Below, piece by piece: positions 1 through 5,149 of a stretch of 5,149 bases of DNA. Each line of letters starts with the position of its first letter. The first letter of the stretch is position 1. A program made the translations under genes and the position numbers. Below the pieces are notes generated by a model. It saw nothing but the letters and a program-made list of their open reading frames with translations, searched no databases and was not told the DNA's origin. The stretch comes from Promethearchaeota archaeon (lineage in GTDB: Archaea; Asgardarchaeota; Lokiarchaeia; Sigyniarchaeales; SOKP01): assembly GCA_016840695.1 (NCBI GenBank), contig JAEORV010000170.1, forward strand, positions 1 through 5,149, in the 5' to 3' direction.

Positions 1-2
1 AA

Positions 3-332
3 GTTACTGACAGGTTTCTTGATCTTGCCAAGATCTTCAAGGTTAAGAGAAGCGGGAGACAACGAGATGAGATTTTGAGAGAATTACTCATAAAATTACA
101 GGAATTCATGAAGAAAATCGGTTGTCCATTGTCTATTAGCGAGCTTGAAAAGCCACACAAAATAAGTCGTGAAGATTATTTGGCTCAAATAGACCAGATG
201 GTGGATTTTGCTTTTAACGATTACTGCACGTTATCATCAAGTCGAAAAGTCGATCCACCTCAATATCGTTTGCTAATGGAAACGGCCTATGAAAATAAAA
301 TAGATGATTTAATGGATTTATACTACAGGTAG
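3..332 (+). CDS. Iron-containing alcohol dehydrogenase, C-terminal fragment (5' end outside window)
   Basis: The frame is open from the window edge to a TAG at 330-332, about 109 codons, and is the end of a longer gene. The visible protein is the C-terminal helical region of the Fe-ADH (group III) family: a helix beginning VTDRFLDLAKIF, an amphipathic helix with LQEFMKKIGCPLSISEL matching the family's 'L..f...lg.P.si.el' segment, then a run around MVDFAFNDYC and a last helix with METAYENKIDDL, comparable to the family's 'A..D.c...sPR...' and 'l..AYeG..idf' ending. The metal-binding His/Asp residues and the N-terminal nucleotide-binding domain lie upstream, so activity cannot be judged. The family oxidises alcohols to aldehydes, or the reverse, with NAD(P). 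The AOR gene follows after 11 bp, suggesting one transcript and a shared alcohol-aldehyde-acid route (inference). The TTG at 75-77 and internal ATGs are not credible starts, because homology continues upstream of them. The family call is from pattern recognition of a short, divergent region; substrate is unknown. Confidence 0.8.
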   Translation, partial: VTDRFLDLAKIFKVKRSGRQRDEILRELLIKLQEFMKKIGCPLSISELEKPHKISREDYLAQIDQMVDFAFNDYCTLSSSRKVDPPQYRLLMETAYENKIDDLMDLYYR

Positions 333-336
333 GAGG
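331..336 (+). promoter_or_regulatory. Shine-Dalgarno site of the AOR gene
   Basis: AGGAGG lies 7 bases upstream of the GTG at 344-346 and 16 bases upstream of the in-frame ATG at 353-355. The spacing decides the start in favour of GTG. The first two bases of the motif (AG) are also the last two bases of the upstream TAG stop, so a ribosome finishing the ADH would be placed directly on this site, which suits coupled translation of the two genes. Confidence 0.8.
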
Positions 337-343
337 AAATTAG

Positions 344-2203
344 GTGAAAAAAATGTTAGGATATAATGGTAAAATTGCATATATTGATATGAGTGCGGCT
401 AAAGCTGAAATAAAAGATTTAGATCCAAAAATGGCTGAAGATTACATTGGAGGTGTCAGCTTATCAGCAAAATTGATTTACGATATGCTTTCTGATGCAG
501 ATTACGAGACCTTGAAGAACGATCCATTCTCTCCGGTAAATCCATTAGTGTTTGCTACCGGTCCGTTAACGGGAACGGCAACGCCTTCCAGTAGCAGGTA
601 TTCCGTTTCAGGGATATCGCCATTAACGGGAATGTGGGGCGAGTCTACTTCTGGAGGAGTCTTTCCTACAATATTAAGAAGGTGTGGATTCGATGCGATT
701 GTAATACATGGGGAATCTGACAAGCCAAAGTATGTTTTCATTGAAAATGGAGAGATTCAATTCAAGAACGCTGATAATATTTGGGGAAAAGACACACGAG
801 AAACGATTGAGGCAATCAAAAAAGATTTGGGCGATGATAAGGTTCGGGTTGCGTGTATTGGAAAAGGTGGAGAAAATTTGGTTAAATACGCAGCGGTCAT
901 AAACGACGAAGGGAGAGCTGCGGGTCGATGTGGGCTAGGTGCAATCATGGGTAAGAAGAAATTGAAGGCTTTAGCTATCAAGGGAGGTTCCCAAATTGAA
1001 TATGCCGATAGAGAGACTTTAGTTAACTCTGGAAAAGGAGCAATAAAAGGAGTTCAGAACGCTTTTGCGTCTAATTTCTTTTCGCACTATGGAACATTAT
1101 GTTATACTGATATGGGAATGGTACTCGCAGATGTTCCGTCAAATTACTTCACGAATTCCGAATTTATTGCTGAAAGACTAACTGGAAGGGCTTTAAAGGA
1201 ACAATACCCTGTTCTTAAATATGCCTGCTCGGGTTGCGTCATTGGTTGTGGAAGAACAACTATCATGGAAGAAGGTGATAATGAACTCGAAATTGACGGT
1301 CCTGAATACGAAACAACTGCTGCGTTTGGTCCTTTATGTGGAATTTTAGATTGGGATCCAATCTTGAAGGCAAACCACATGTGCAACCTCGAAAGTGTTG
1401 ACACCATCTCGAGCGGTGTTTCAATCGCGTTCCTGATTTATCTCGTGGAAAACAAGCTTGGATTAGACAATATTACAAATTTACTATCTGGAATTAGTAT
1501 TGATGAAATAAAATGGGGAAATGGAGATGTCGTATTAAAACTCTTAGATCAAATCATTAAAAGAGAAGGTATTGGAGATCTTCTAGCTGAAGGAGTTAAA
1601 GTAATGGCAGAAAAATTAGGTGTTGATCCTGGATTAGCTGCTCATGTAAAGGGTTTGGAAATTCCAATGCACGATCCACGAGCTTATTTAGGTCAAGCTC
1701 TTAGTTACATGACATGTTGTGTAGGTGCGAACCATGAAAAAGGAGACTTTTTTAACATTGATGGAGACGCAGCGAGTTTTGGAAAGGTGAGAAAAGCTGA
1801 TAGGTTTAACATCGATGGACGGGAGCCTTTAGTAATGGAATTGCAAGACATCATGAACGTGATGGATTCGGCATGCATTTGCAACTTTCCCCACTTGAGC
1901 ATAGCAGTGCTCGCTAAACTCTTTAAAGCTTCTACGGGATTTGGCACTTTGGGAAACAAGAAGAAAATGATCGTGGCCGGAGAAAGAGGTTCGAACTTGA
2001 AAAGAGTAATCTCATGCAAGCTCGGGATAAAACGAGAAGACGATTGCTTACCAAAAATCGTTACAGAAGCATTACCAAGTGGTGGTTCTGAGGGCGTGTC
2101 GCTCAATTTAGAGGATAATCTAAAAGCTTTTTATGCGTCACGAGGTTGGGACTGGGAAACTGGCGCACCAACGAAAGAAAAATTAGAGCAACTCGGAATT
2201 TAG
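344..2203 (+). CDS. aor: Tungsten-dependent aldehyde ferredoxin oxidoreductase (AOR family)
   Basis: Complete 619-residue protein, close to the roughly 605 of Pyrococcus furiosus AOR, with an intact family C-terminus (YASRGWDW...KEKLEQLGI). AORs oxidise aldehydes to carboxylic acids at a tungsten bis-pterin centre and pass electrons through one [4Fe-4S] cluster to ferredoxin in the cytoplasm; acid reduction is possible in reverse. The N-terminal pterin-binding domain is clear: GPLTGTATPSSSRY (73-86), SPLTGMWGESTSGG (92-105) and the glycine-rich RAAGRCGLGAIMGKKKLKA (191-209). Cluster ligands are C295, C298 and C302 (CSGCVIGC) and C513 in DSACIC (508-513). E321 (DGPEYET) and H464 (GANHEKGD) align with active-site E313 and H448 of P. 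furiosus. Unusual points: the ExxH that binds a metal between subunits in P. furiosus reads KANH (342-345); the first DxxGLD motif reads NLESVD (348-353); the second has C511 in place of Gly; the Arg before the active-site His is V460. GTG start chosen from the Shine-Dalgarno. Subfamily and substrate (aldehyde, formaldehyde or other) cannot be assigned. Alignments to P. furiosus are from memory. Confidence 0.95.
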   Translation: MKKMLGYNGKIAYIDMSAAKAEIKDLDPKMAEDYIGGVSLSAKLIYDMLSDADYETLKNDPFSPVNPLVFATGPLTGTATPSSSRYSVSGISPLTGMWGESTSGGVFPTILRRCGFDAIVIHGESDKPKYVFIENGEIQFKNADNIWGKDTRETIEAIKKDLGDDKVRVACIGKGGENLVKYAAVINDEGRAAGRCGLGAIMGKKKLKALAIKGGSQIEYADRETLVNSGKGAIKGVQNAFASNFFSHYGTLCYTDMGMVLADVPSNYFTNSEFIAERLTGRALKEQYPVLKYACSGCVIGCGRTTIMEEGDNELEIDGPEYETTAAFGPLCGILDWDPILKANHMCNLESVDTISSGVSIAFLIYLVENKLGLDNITNLLSGISIDEIKWGNGDVVLKLLDQIIKREGIGDLLAEGVKVMAEKLGVDPGLAAHVKGLEIPMHDPRAYLGQALSYMTCCVGANHEKGDFFNIDGDAASFGKVRKADRFNIDGREPLVMELQDIMNVMDSACICNFPHLSIAVLAKLFKASTGFGTLGNKKKMIVAGERGSNLKRVISCKLGIKREDDCLPKIVTEALPSGGSEGVSLNLEDNLKAFYASRGWDWETGAPTKEKLEQLGI

Positions 2204-2212
2204 AGTTCACGT

Positions 2213-2233
2213 AAAAATTTTTTATTTTTATTT
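2213..2233. terminator. Oligo-A/oligo-T tract, likely two-way transcription terminator
   Basis: The 24-bp gap between the convergent AOR and VTT genes holds A5 directly followed by T6 (2213-2223), with T5 (2225-2229) and T3 (2231-2233) just beyond. On the + strand this gives a run of T tracts starting 14 bases after the AOR stop. On the - strand the A5 block reads as T5 starting 10 bases after the VTT stop. No GC-rich hairpin precedes either one. Intrinsic termination in archaea uses such oligo-T stretches without a required hairpin, so one element may end both transcripts. Inferred from base composition and position only. Confidence 0.5.
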
Positions 2234-3037
2234 ATTATTTAAATTCTTTTTTGCATAATAATTGCTATAAAGATAGTAAGCTATAAACATGCCTCCTAAT
2301 ACAGCACAGATTACTAAAAATATCAGGTTAAATGCGGCAGACTGCGCTTCGATATTTGAATTATTTGGATCGATTCCAAAAGACGCTCCAAGAAAGGCAT
2401 AAAAGAACGCTCTAGGGATTGCGCCTATAAATGTACCAATAGAATACTTCTTGACGTCCATTTCTACAAGACCTGACACGTAAGAAATTGGATCAAACGC
2501 GATAAATGGAATAGTTCTTGATATTAGTATAGCCCATGTTCCGTTTTTCTGAATAAAATCATCTGCCATGAGCATGGCTTTCTCACCTATGAATTTTTCA
2601 ACAAGAGGTCGACCACCCAATCTACTTATGTAAAAACATAGAATGCCCGCAGCCATGGAGCCAATTATACCCATTACTCCACCGCCCCAAATCCCCCAAA
2701 TCATTCCTGTTGAAAGGAGGACGATCTCGGACGGAATTGGAATGATTAAACCTTGAATAGCCATTATCCCTATAAACAAAAAAATCCCCCAAAACCCCAA
2801 CATCTGCACGCCATTTACAAAATGTAAGACAATTGTATAGAGAAAAGTCGTGTCAATAAAATAATTATAAATGAATAAATAGATGGAAAGAACAGCTATA
2901 ATTCCAAAAATAATGATATAAATGAGGGTTTTTTTATCGTATTGAGAAAATTTAAATAAATTTTTGAGGTATTTCGTTAATTTAACCTTGAACGGTTCTT
3001 TTTCTTCTTTATCAGTTTCAGATTTTTTTTCTGCCAT
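2228..3037 (-). CDS. VTT/DedA-family (SNARE-associated Golgi protein-like) integral membrane protein
   Basis: A 269-residue polytopic membrane protein counted from the ATG at 3037-3035. The first 38 or so residues are hydrophilic and rich in Lys and Glu (MAEKKSETDKEEKEPF...), probably cytosolic. A first membrane helix spans about 38-60, followed by further hydrophobic segments at about 80-98, 104-140, 165-190, 200-222 and 235-258. The family signature is present: PIPSE at 100-104, a glycine-rich segment leading to SRLGGR (138-143), SRTIPFIAFDPISYVSGL (173-190) matching the conserved 'R..P......(S)...G' half, and GAIPRAFFYAFLGASFG (205-221). Relatives include bacterial DedA proteins, yeast Tvp38 and human TMEM41B/VMP1, linked to lipid movement across or between membranes and to membrane homeostasis; the cargo here is unknown. 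An in-frame TTG at 3046 would add three residues (M-I-H); ATG is preferred because neither start has a visible Shine-Dalgarno and the extension adds no family sequence. It is divergent from the GDPD-like gene and convergent with the AOR. Confidence 0.87.
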   Translation of the reverse strand: MAEKKSETDKEEKEPFKVKLTKYLKNLFKFSQYDKKTLIYIIIFGIIAVLSIYLFIYNYFIDTTFLYTIVLHFVNGVQMLGFWGIFLFIGIMAIQGLIIPIPSEIVLLSTGMIWGIWGGGVMGIIGSMAAGILCFYISRLGGRPLVEKFIGEKAMLMADDFIQKNGTWAILISRTIPFIAFDPISYVSGLVEMDVKKYSIGTFIGAIPRAFFYAFLGASFGIDPNNSNIEAQSAAFNLIFLVICAVLGGMFIAYYLYSNYYAKKNLNNK

Positions 3038-3076
3038 GTGAATCAAATATAAGAATCTATCAGCCTAATATGTGTA

Positions 3077-3084
3077 ATTTAAAT
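3077..3084. promoter_or_regulatory. Palindromic TATA-like box ATTTAAAT
   Basis: ATTTAAAT reads the same on both strands and resembles an archaeal TATA box. On the - strand it lies 39 bases upstream of the VTT ATG. With initiation about 25 bases downstream of the box centre it would leave a leader of roughly 10-20 bases. On the + strand it lies 60 bases upstream of the GDPD-like ATG, far for a leaderless gene, so assignment to the VTT gene is better. Such words are frequent by chance in AT-rich DNA. Confidence 0.33.
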
Positions 3085-3110
3085 GTCTTTAACAATTATA
3101 ACTTTTGTAA

Positions 3111-3121
3111 TTTTATTAAAA
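3111..3121 (+). promoter_or_regulatory. Possible TATA box of the GDPD-like gene
   Basis: TTTTATTAAAA lies with its centre about 29 bases before the ATG at 3145. This fits an archaeal TATA box for a leaderless or nearly leaderless transcript, and no Shine-Dalgarno is visible in the AGCCATAAAAAAAC just before the start. The match is to an AT-rich word in AT-rich DNA and is therefore weak. Confidence 0.28.
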
Positions 3122-3144
3122 GTGAATAGTAGCCATAAAAAAAC

Positions 3145-3873
3145 ATGAAAAAACCATTCATTTTCGGTCATAGGGGGGCAATGGGGTATGAAATTGAGAA
3201 TACTATGGCCTCGTTCGATAAAGCTGTAGAATTTAATGTTGGTTTAGAAACTGATGTTCAATTAACGAAAGATAATTATTTAATCTGCTTTCATGATCCA
3301 TATTTTCAAATATTGGATAACTGGTACGTCGTAAAGGAAATGACTTTAGAAGAAATACGAAGGATCAAGTTCAATGATAACAGGATTATCCCTACACTTG
3401 ACGATGTATTCCAAAAATACAAGTCAAATTCTCTCAGATATAGCATTGATATTGCGAATAGAAACACGGGATATAGAGTTATAGATTTAGCTAAAAAATA
3501 CAATATTTTGGATGAGATCGAAATAACCGATTTGAGGATGCGCGTTTTAGCGCAGTTGAGAAAATACAATAACGAGGTTAAGTTAGTTCACACTCTTCCC
3601 TTTAATATCCGAAAAATTAGTAAAAGAAACTTGAATTTCAAAGACCTCGTAGAAAAAAACATCCATGCTGTAAATTTAAAGAACGAGAGAACAAGAGACA
3701 AGGACAATTTCAAGATTATTATTGAGAATGGTTTAAAGTGCTATGTATGGGGCGTAAATTCAAAATTTCGCATGAAAAGAGTGCTCAAGCTGAATTATAA
3801 AAATGCAATTGTTGATGCGATATATACGGATTATCCTGATGTACTTTTAAAATTTAGAGATCAATTTTACTAA
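3145..3873 (+). CDS. Glycerophosphodiester phosphodiesterase (GDPD) family protein
   Basis: A complete 242-residue protein, normal for a single-domain prokaryotic GDPD, with no signal peptide or membrane helix, so probably cytosolic. These TIM-barrel enzymes cleave glycerophosphodiesters to a glycerol phosphate and an alcohol using a divalent metal. Visible landmarks in order: FGHRGAMG (8-14, catalytic H9 and R10), ENT (18-20), GLETDV (33-38, metal ligands E35 and D37), HD (50-51, second catalytic His H50), IPTLDDV (82-88), YVWGVN (200-205) and the terminal TDYPD (228-232). One landmark is altered: the strand that usually reads IEiK, where Glu binds the metal and Lys lies in the pocket, reads SIDIAN (100-105), giving D102 and A104. 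Asp may still bind metal, but rate or substrate could differ. ATG start chosen because the protein begins directly before the first barrel strand. It is divergent from the VTT gene, and only 11 bp separate its stop from the stop of the convergent kinase. Family assignment is firm; substrate, possibly an archaeal lipid head group, is inference. Confidence 0.9.
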   Translation: MKKPFIFGHRGAMGYEIENTMASFDKAVEFNVGLETDVQLTKDNYLICFHDPYFQILDNWYVVKEMTLEEIRRIKFNDNRIIPTLDDVFQKYKSNSLRYSIDIANRNTGYRVIDLAKKYNILDEIEITDLRMRVLAQLRKYNNEVKLVHTLPFNIRKISKRNLNFKDLVEKNIHAVNLKNERTRDKDNFKIIIENGLKCYVWGVNSKFRMKRVLKLNYKNAIVDAIYTDYPDVLLKFRDQFY

Positions 3874-3884
3874 TCAAATGTTTC

Positions 3885-5149
3885 TTATAGTTCAGGAATT
3901 AGGAGAATAAAATTACTTCCTTGGGTAAAATCACCCTTCACTTTATCTTCTACCCAGACTTGTCCATTGTAGCTATCTATTATTGTTTTTACAAGAGATA
4001 ATCCCAATCCCATTCCACTAACATTTTTATCGGACTTATATCCTCTTTCAAATATTGATTTTTTCAGAAGATCTTCAACACCATTCCCATTATCAATAAA
4101 TTCCATCTTAACCCAGAGAATCTTATTTTTCAACTCTTTTGAAATTTTAATTGAGAGTTCTTTTTTAGGATTATTGTTATGTTTTATTGCATTAATAATT
4201 AAATTTTCAAAAACCTCCAGTAACAATTCGTTTGCCATGATATGAATCTTTTCTTGAGGAAAATCTAATGCTATGTCAATCTCCTGTTGGTACTTATTAG
4301 ACACGTTATCTATAGCTGTTTTTAATATCTCTATTATTTCCGTGTCTTTCAAAAGAAGGTCCATATCCTCTATTTTAGATAATATTCGAACATTAGAAAC
4401 CAAACTTGCTCCTCTTTGAACCTGCTTTTTAATATCGTTTAATATGGTTTTAAAATCATCAAATGTTGATTCAGATGTATGAGTTAAGGCTCCGAGCTCT
4501 GTAGTTGATAATATTGTTTGAAGAATGTTATTGATATCGTGAGTAAACAAATCTTTATAAAATTCAACGCGTTCATAAGCATTTCGATAATTCTCTTCCG
4601 ATTCTTTTAATTTTTGTCTCATGCTGACATCTCTCGTAAGACCATAAAAACCGATCCTCTGTCCGTCAGAATCATGTTTTAAATAAGCGGCAGTTTCAAT
4701 ACGCAGTGCTTTTCCCTCTTTATTGAACGCATCATAATCGTAAATGATTTGAAGTAGTTCATTGTTATAAAGCTTAGCATATTCTTTAAGTATTTTATCA
4801 GTATATTCTGGTGTTGTATGCGTGCGGAAATTTGTCCCTATAAGTTCATTTTCCGAATATCCAAGTAAGTCACAGGCTTGTTTATTAACAAATGTAAAAT
4901 TTCCCTTGAGATCTGTTTCAAAATATCCATCATAACTATTTTCAACAATCCCTCGATATTTTTCCTCGGATTCTTTTAGTTTCTGTTCTGCGTCCATTTG
5001 CATGGAGACATCTCTAATGAATAAAAAGTATTTTTTTTCACCTTTTCTATTTACAAACGAACTACCTCTAACCTCTCCGCATATATAATTTCCATCTTTT
5101 TTTCTAATCTGGAACTCTTGTCGGTGTTGTATTGAAAGATTTGTAGTAA
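3885..5149 (-). CDS. PAS-PAS sensor histidine kinase, N-terminus outside window
   Basis: The reading frame runs without a stop from the right edge to TAA at 3887-3885, giving 420 visible residues and an unknown number beyond the edge. Positions below count from the Met codon at 5003-5001, which is internal: the 48 codons before it encode the second half of another PAS domain (QIRKKDGNYICGEV ... YFLFIRDVS). A full PAS domain follows (about 11-127, ending GFYGLTRDVS), then a helical linker, a dimerisation/phosphoacceptor helix with FTHDINNIL (153-161, likely phosphorylated His H155) and a complete HATPase_c domain: N-box FENLIINAIKHN (265-276), G1 DNGNGV (304-309), F-box FERGYKS (318-324) and G2 GMGLGL (330-335). 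The protein ends there, without a receiver domain. No transmembrane helix is visible, so sensing looks cytosolic, probably through PAS-bound ligand or redox cofactor; which one cannot be read. It would autophosphorylate and pass phosphate to an unseen partner. It is convergent with the GDPD-like gene, and no regulatory partner is adjacent in the window. Confidence 0.92.
   Translation of the reverse strand, partial: TTNLSIQHRQEFQIRKKDGNYICGEVRGSSFVNRKGEKKYFLFIRDVSMQMDAEQKLKESEEKYRGIVENSYDGYFETDLKGNFTFVNKQACDLLGYSENELIGTNFRTHTTPEYTDKILKEYAKLYNNELLQIIYDYDAFNKEGKALRIETAAYLKHDSDGQRIGFYGLTRDVSMRQKLKESEENYRNAYERVEFYKDLFTHDINNILQTILSTTELGALTHTSESTFDDFKTILNDIKKQVQRGASLVSNVRILSKIEDMDLLLKDTEIIEILKTAIDNVSNKYQQEIDIALDFPQEKIHIMANELLLEVFENLIINAIKHNNNPKKELSIKISKELKNKILWVKMEFIDNGNGVEDLLKKSIFERGYKSDKNVSGMGLGLSLVKTIIDSYNGQVWVEDKVKGDFTQGSNFILLIPEL
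4594..4616 (-). repeat. Inter-PAS linker repeat, copy 2
   Basis: Encodes part of the QKLKESEEN linker after the complete PAS domain of the kinase. It is nearly the same in DNA as the stretch at about 4963-4985, which encodes QKLKESEEK before that PAS domain; both share the core GATTCTTTTA. The matching linkers, each following an RDVS PAS ending, suggest the PAS-linker units arose by duplication or are under the same coiled-coil constraint. Confidence 0.55.
4963..4985 (-). repeat. Inter-PAS linker repeat, copy 1
   Basis: Encodes part of the QKLKESEEKYR linker between the partly visible first PAS domain and the complete second one. It pairs with the copy at about 4594-4616, a period of about 369 bp or 123 codons, the length of one PAS plus linker unit. 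Confidence 0.55.

Larger units (their letters stand above)
3038..3144. other. Divergent intergenic region between VTT and GDPD-like genes
   Basis: This 107-bp, strongly AT-rich stretch is the only sizeable non-coding interval and must carry the promoters of both flanking genes. I see TATA-like elements but no convincing Shine-Dalgarno for either gene, no inverted repeat of operator length, no tRNA-like structure and no small reading frame worth calling. Weak or absent ribosome binding sites behind AT-rich promoters suggest short-leader or leaderless transcripts, which are common in archaea (inference). Confidence 0.6.

Noticed and set aside
75..332. An 85-codon reading frame starting at TTG, which could be taken as a small separate gene.
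   Set aside because: The same frame is open to the window edge and its upstream codons continue the ADH-like helix, so it is the end of a longer gene.
353..355. ATG at codon 4 as the AOR start instead of the GTG at 344.
   Set aside because: The AGGAGG is 7 bases from the GTG but 16 from the ATG, so the GTG has the better spacing.
502..1407. Several 64-87-codon open frames in other phases within the AOR gene (502-741, 757-981 and 1144-1407 on -, 708-902 on +).
   Set aside because: All are overlapped by well-conserved AOR coding sequence and none resembles a known protein; chance frames.
1705..2106. A 133-codon open frame on the - strand inside the AOR gene.
   Set aside because: It lies wholly opposite highly conserved AOR sequence (active-site His loop to C-terminus) and its product has no recognisable family pattern.
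3038..3046. TTG at 3046-3044 as an alternative start of the VTT protein.
   Set aside because: It would add only three residues, there is no better ribosome binding site, and an ATG follows directly; not excluded but less likely.
3306..3569. An 87-codon open frame on the - strand inside the GDPD-like gene, with a somewhat hydrophobic product.
   Set aside because: It is antisense to a clear GDPD domain; the hydrophobicity follows from reading AT-rich codons in reverse.
3874..3884. A terminator in the 11-bp gap between the GDPD-like gene and the kinase.
   Set aside because: The gap has no oligo-T tract or inverted repeat of note; termination, if here, must use sequence inside the opposing genes.
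1..5149. Mobile elements, CRISPR arrays, tRNA or rRNA genes, defence systems.
   Set aside because: Looked for on both strands by eye; no direct-repeat arrays, transposase motifs, cloverleaf-like sequence or defence-type domains were found.

Overview
The window looks like a stretch of an archaeal chromosome. The evidence is a tungsten-type aldehyde ferredoxin oxidoreductase (AOR) with an archaeal-style iron alcohol dehydrogenase in front of it, a PAS histidine kinase with a THDINN-type H-box of the kind common in archaea, TATA-like elements and oligo-T tracts in place of hairpin terminators, and AT-rich, lysine/isoleucine/asparagine-rich coding sequence. The gene mix (Fe-ADH plus AOR, a VTT-domain membrane protein, multi-PAS kinases) would fit an anaerobic Asgard archaeon of the Loki type. 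That placement is my impression from composition and family content; no sequence here proves it, and an anaerobic bacterium is not excluded.

Layout. At 3-332 (+) is the 3' end of an iron-containing alcohol dehydrogenase gene that enters from the left edge. Eleven bases later, behind a strong Shine-Dalgarno that overlaps the ADH stop codon, is a complete AOR gene, 344-2203 (+). A short A5T6 tract (2213-2223) separates it from a convergent gene for a VTT/DedA-type membrane protein, 2228-3037 (-). A 107-bp divergent intergenic region (3038-3144), the only one of any size, separates this from a glycerophosphodiester phosphodiesterase (GDPD)-like gene, 3145-3873 (+). Only 11 bp further on begins the 3' end of a convergent PAS-PAS histidine kinase gene (3885 to the right edge, -). 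Its reading frame stays open to the window end, so the gene is truncated at its 5' end.

How the genes may work together. Fe-ADH and AOR form a short co-directional unit that could interconvert an alcohol, its aldehyde and the carboxylic acid, with NAD(P)H and ferredoxin as carriers. The divergent VTT protein and GDPD are both membrane-lipid-related families (lipid transport/scrambling and phosphodiester cleavage of polar heads), and a shared control region is possible. The kinase is a sensor with no receiver domain in the visible part, and nothing in the window identifies its partner.

I see no CRISPR, tRNA, rRNA, insertion sequence or phage gene. The window reads as ordinary chromosomal content. 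The most interesting points are substitutions at usually conserved active-site and metal-site positions in the AOR and the GDPD.
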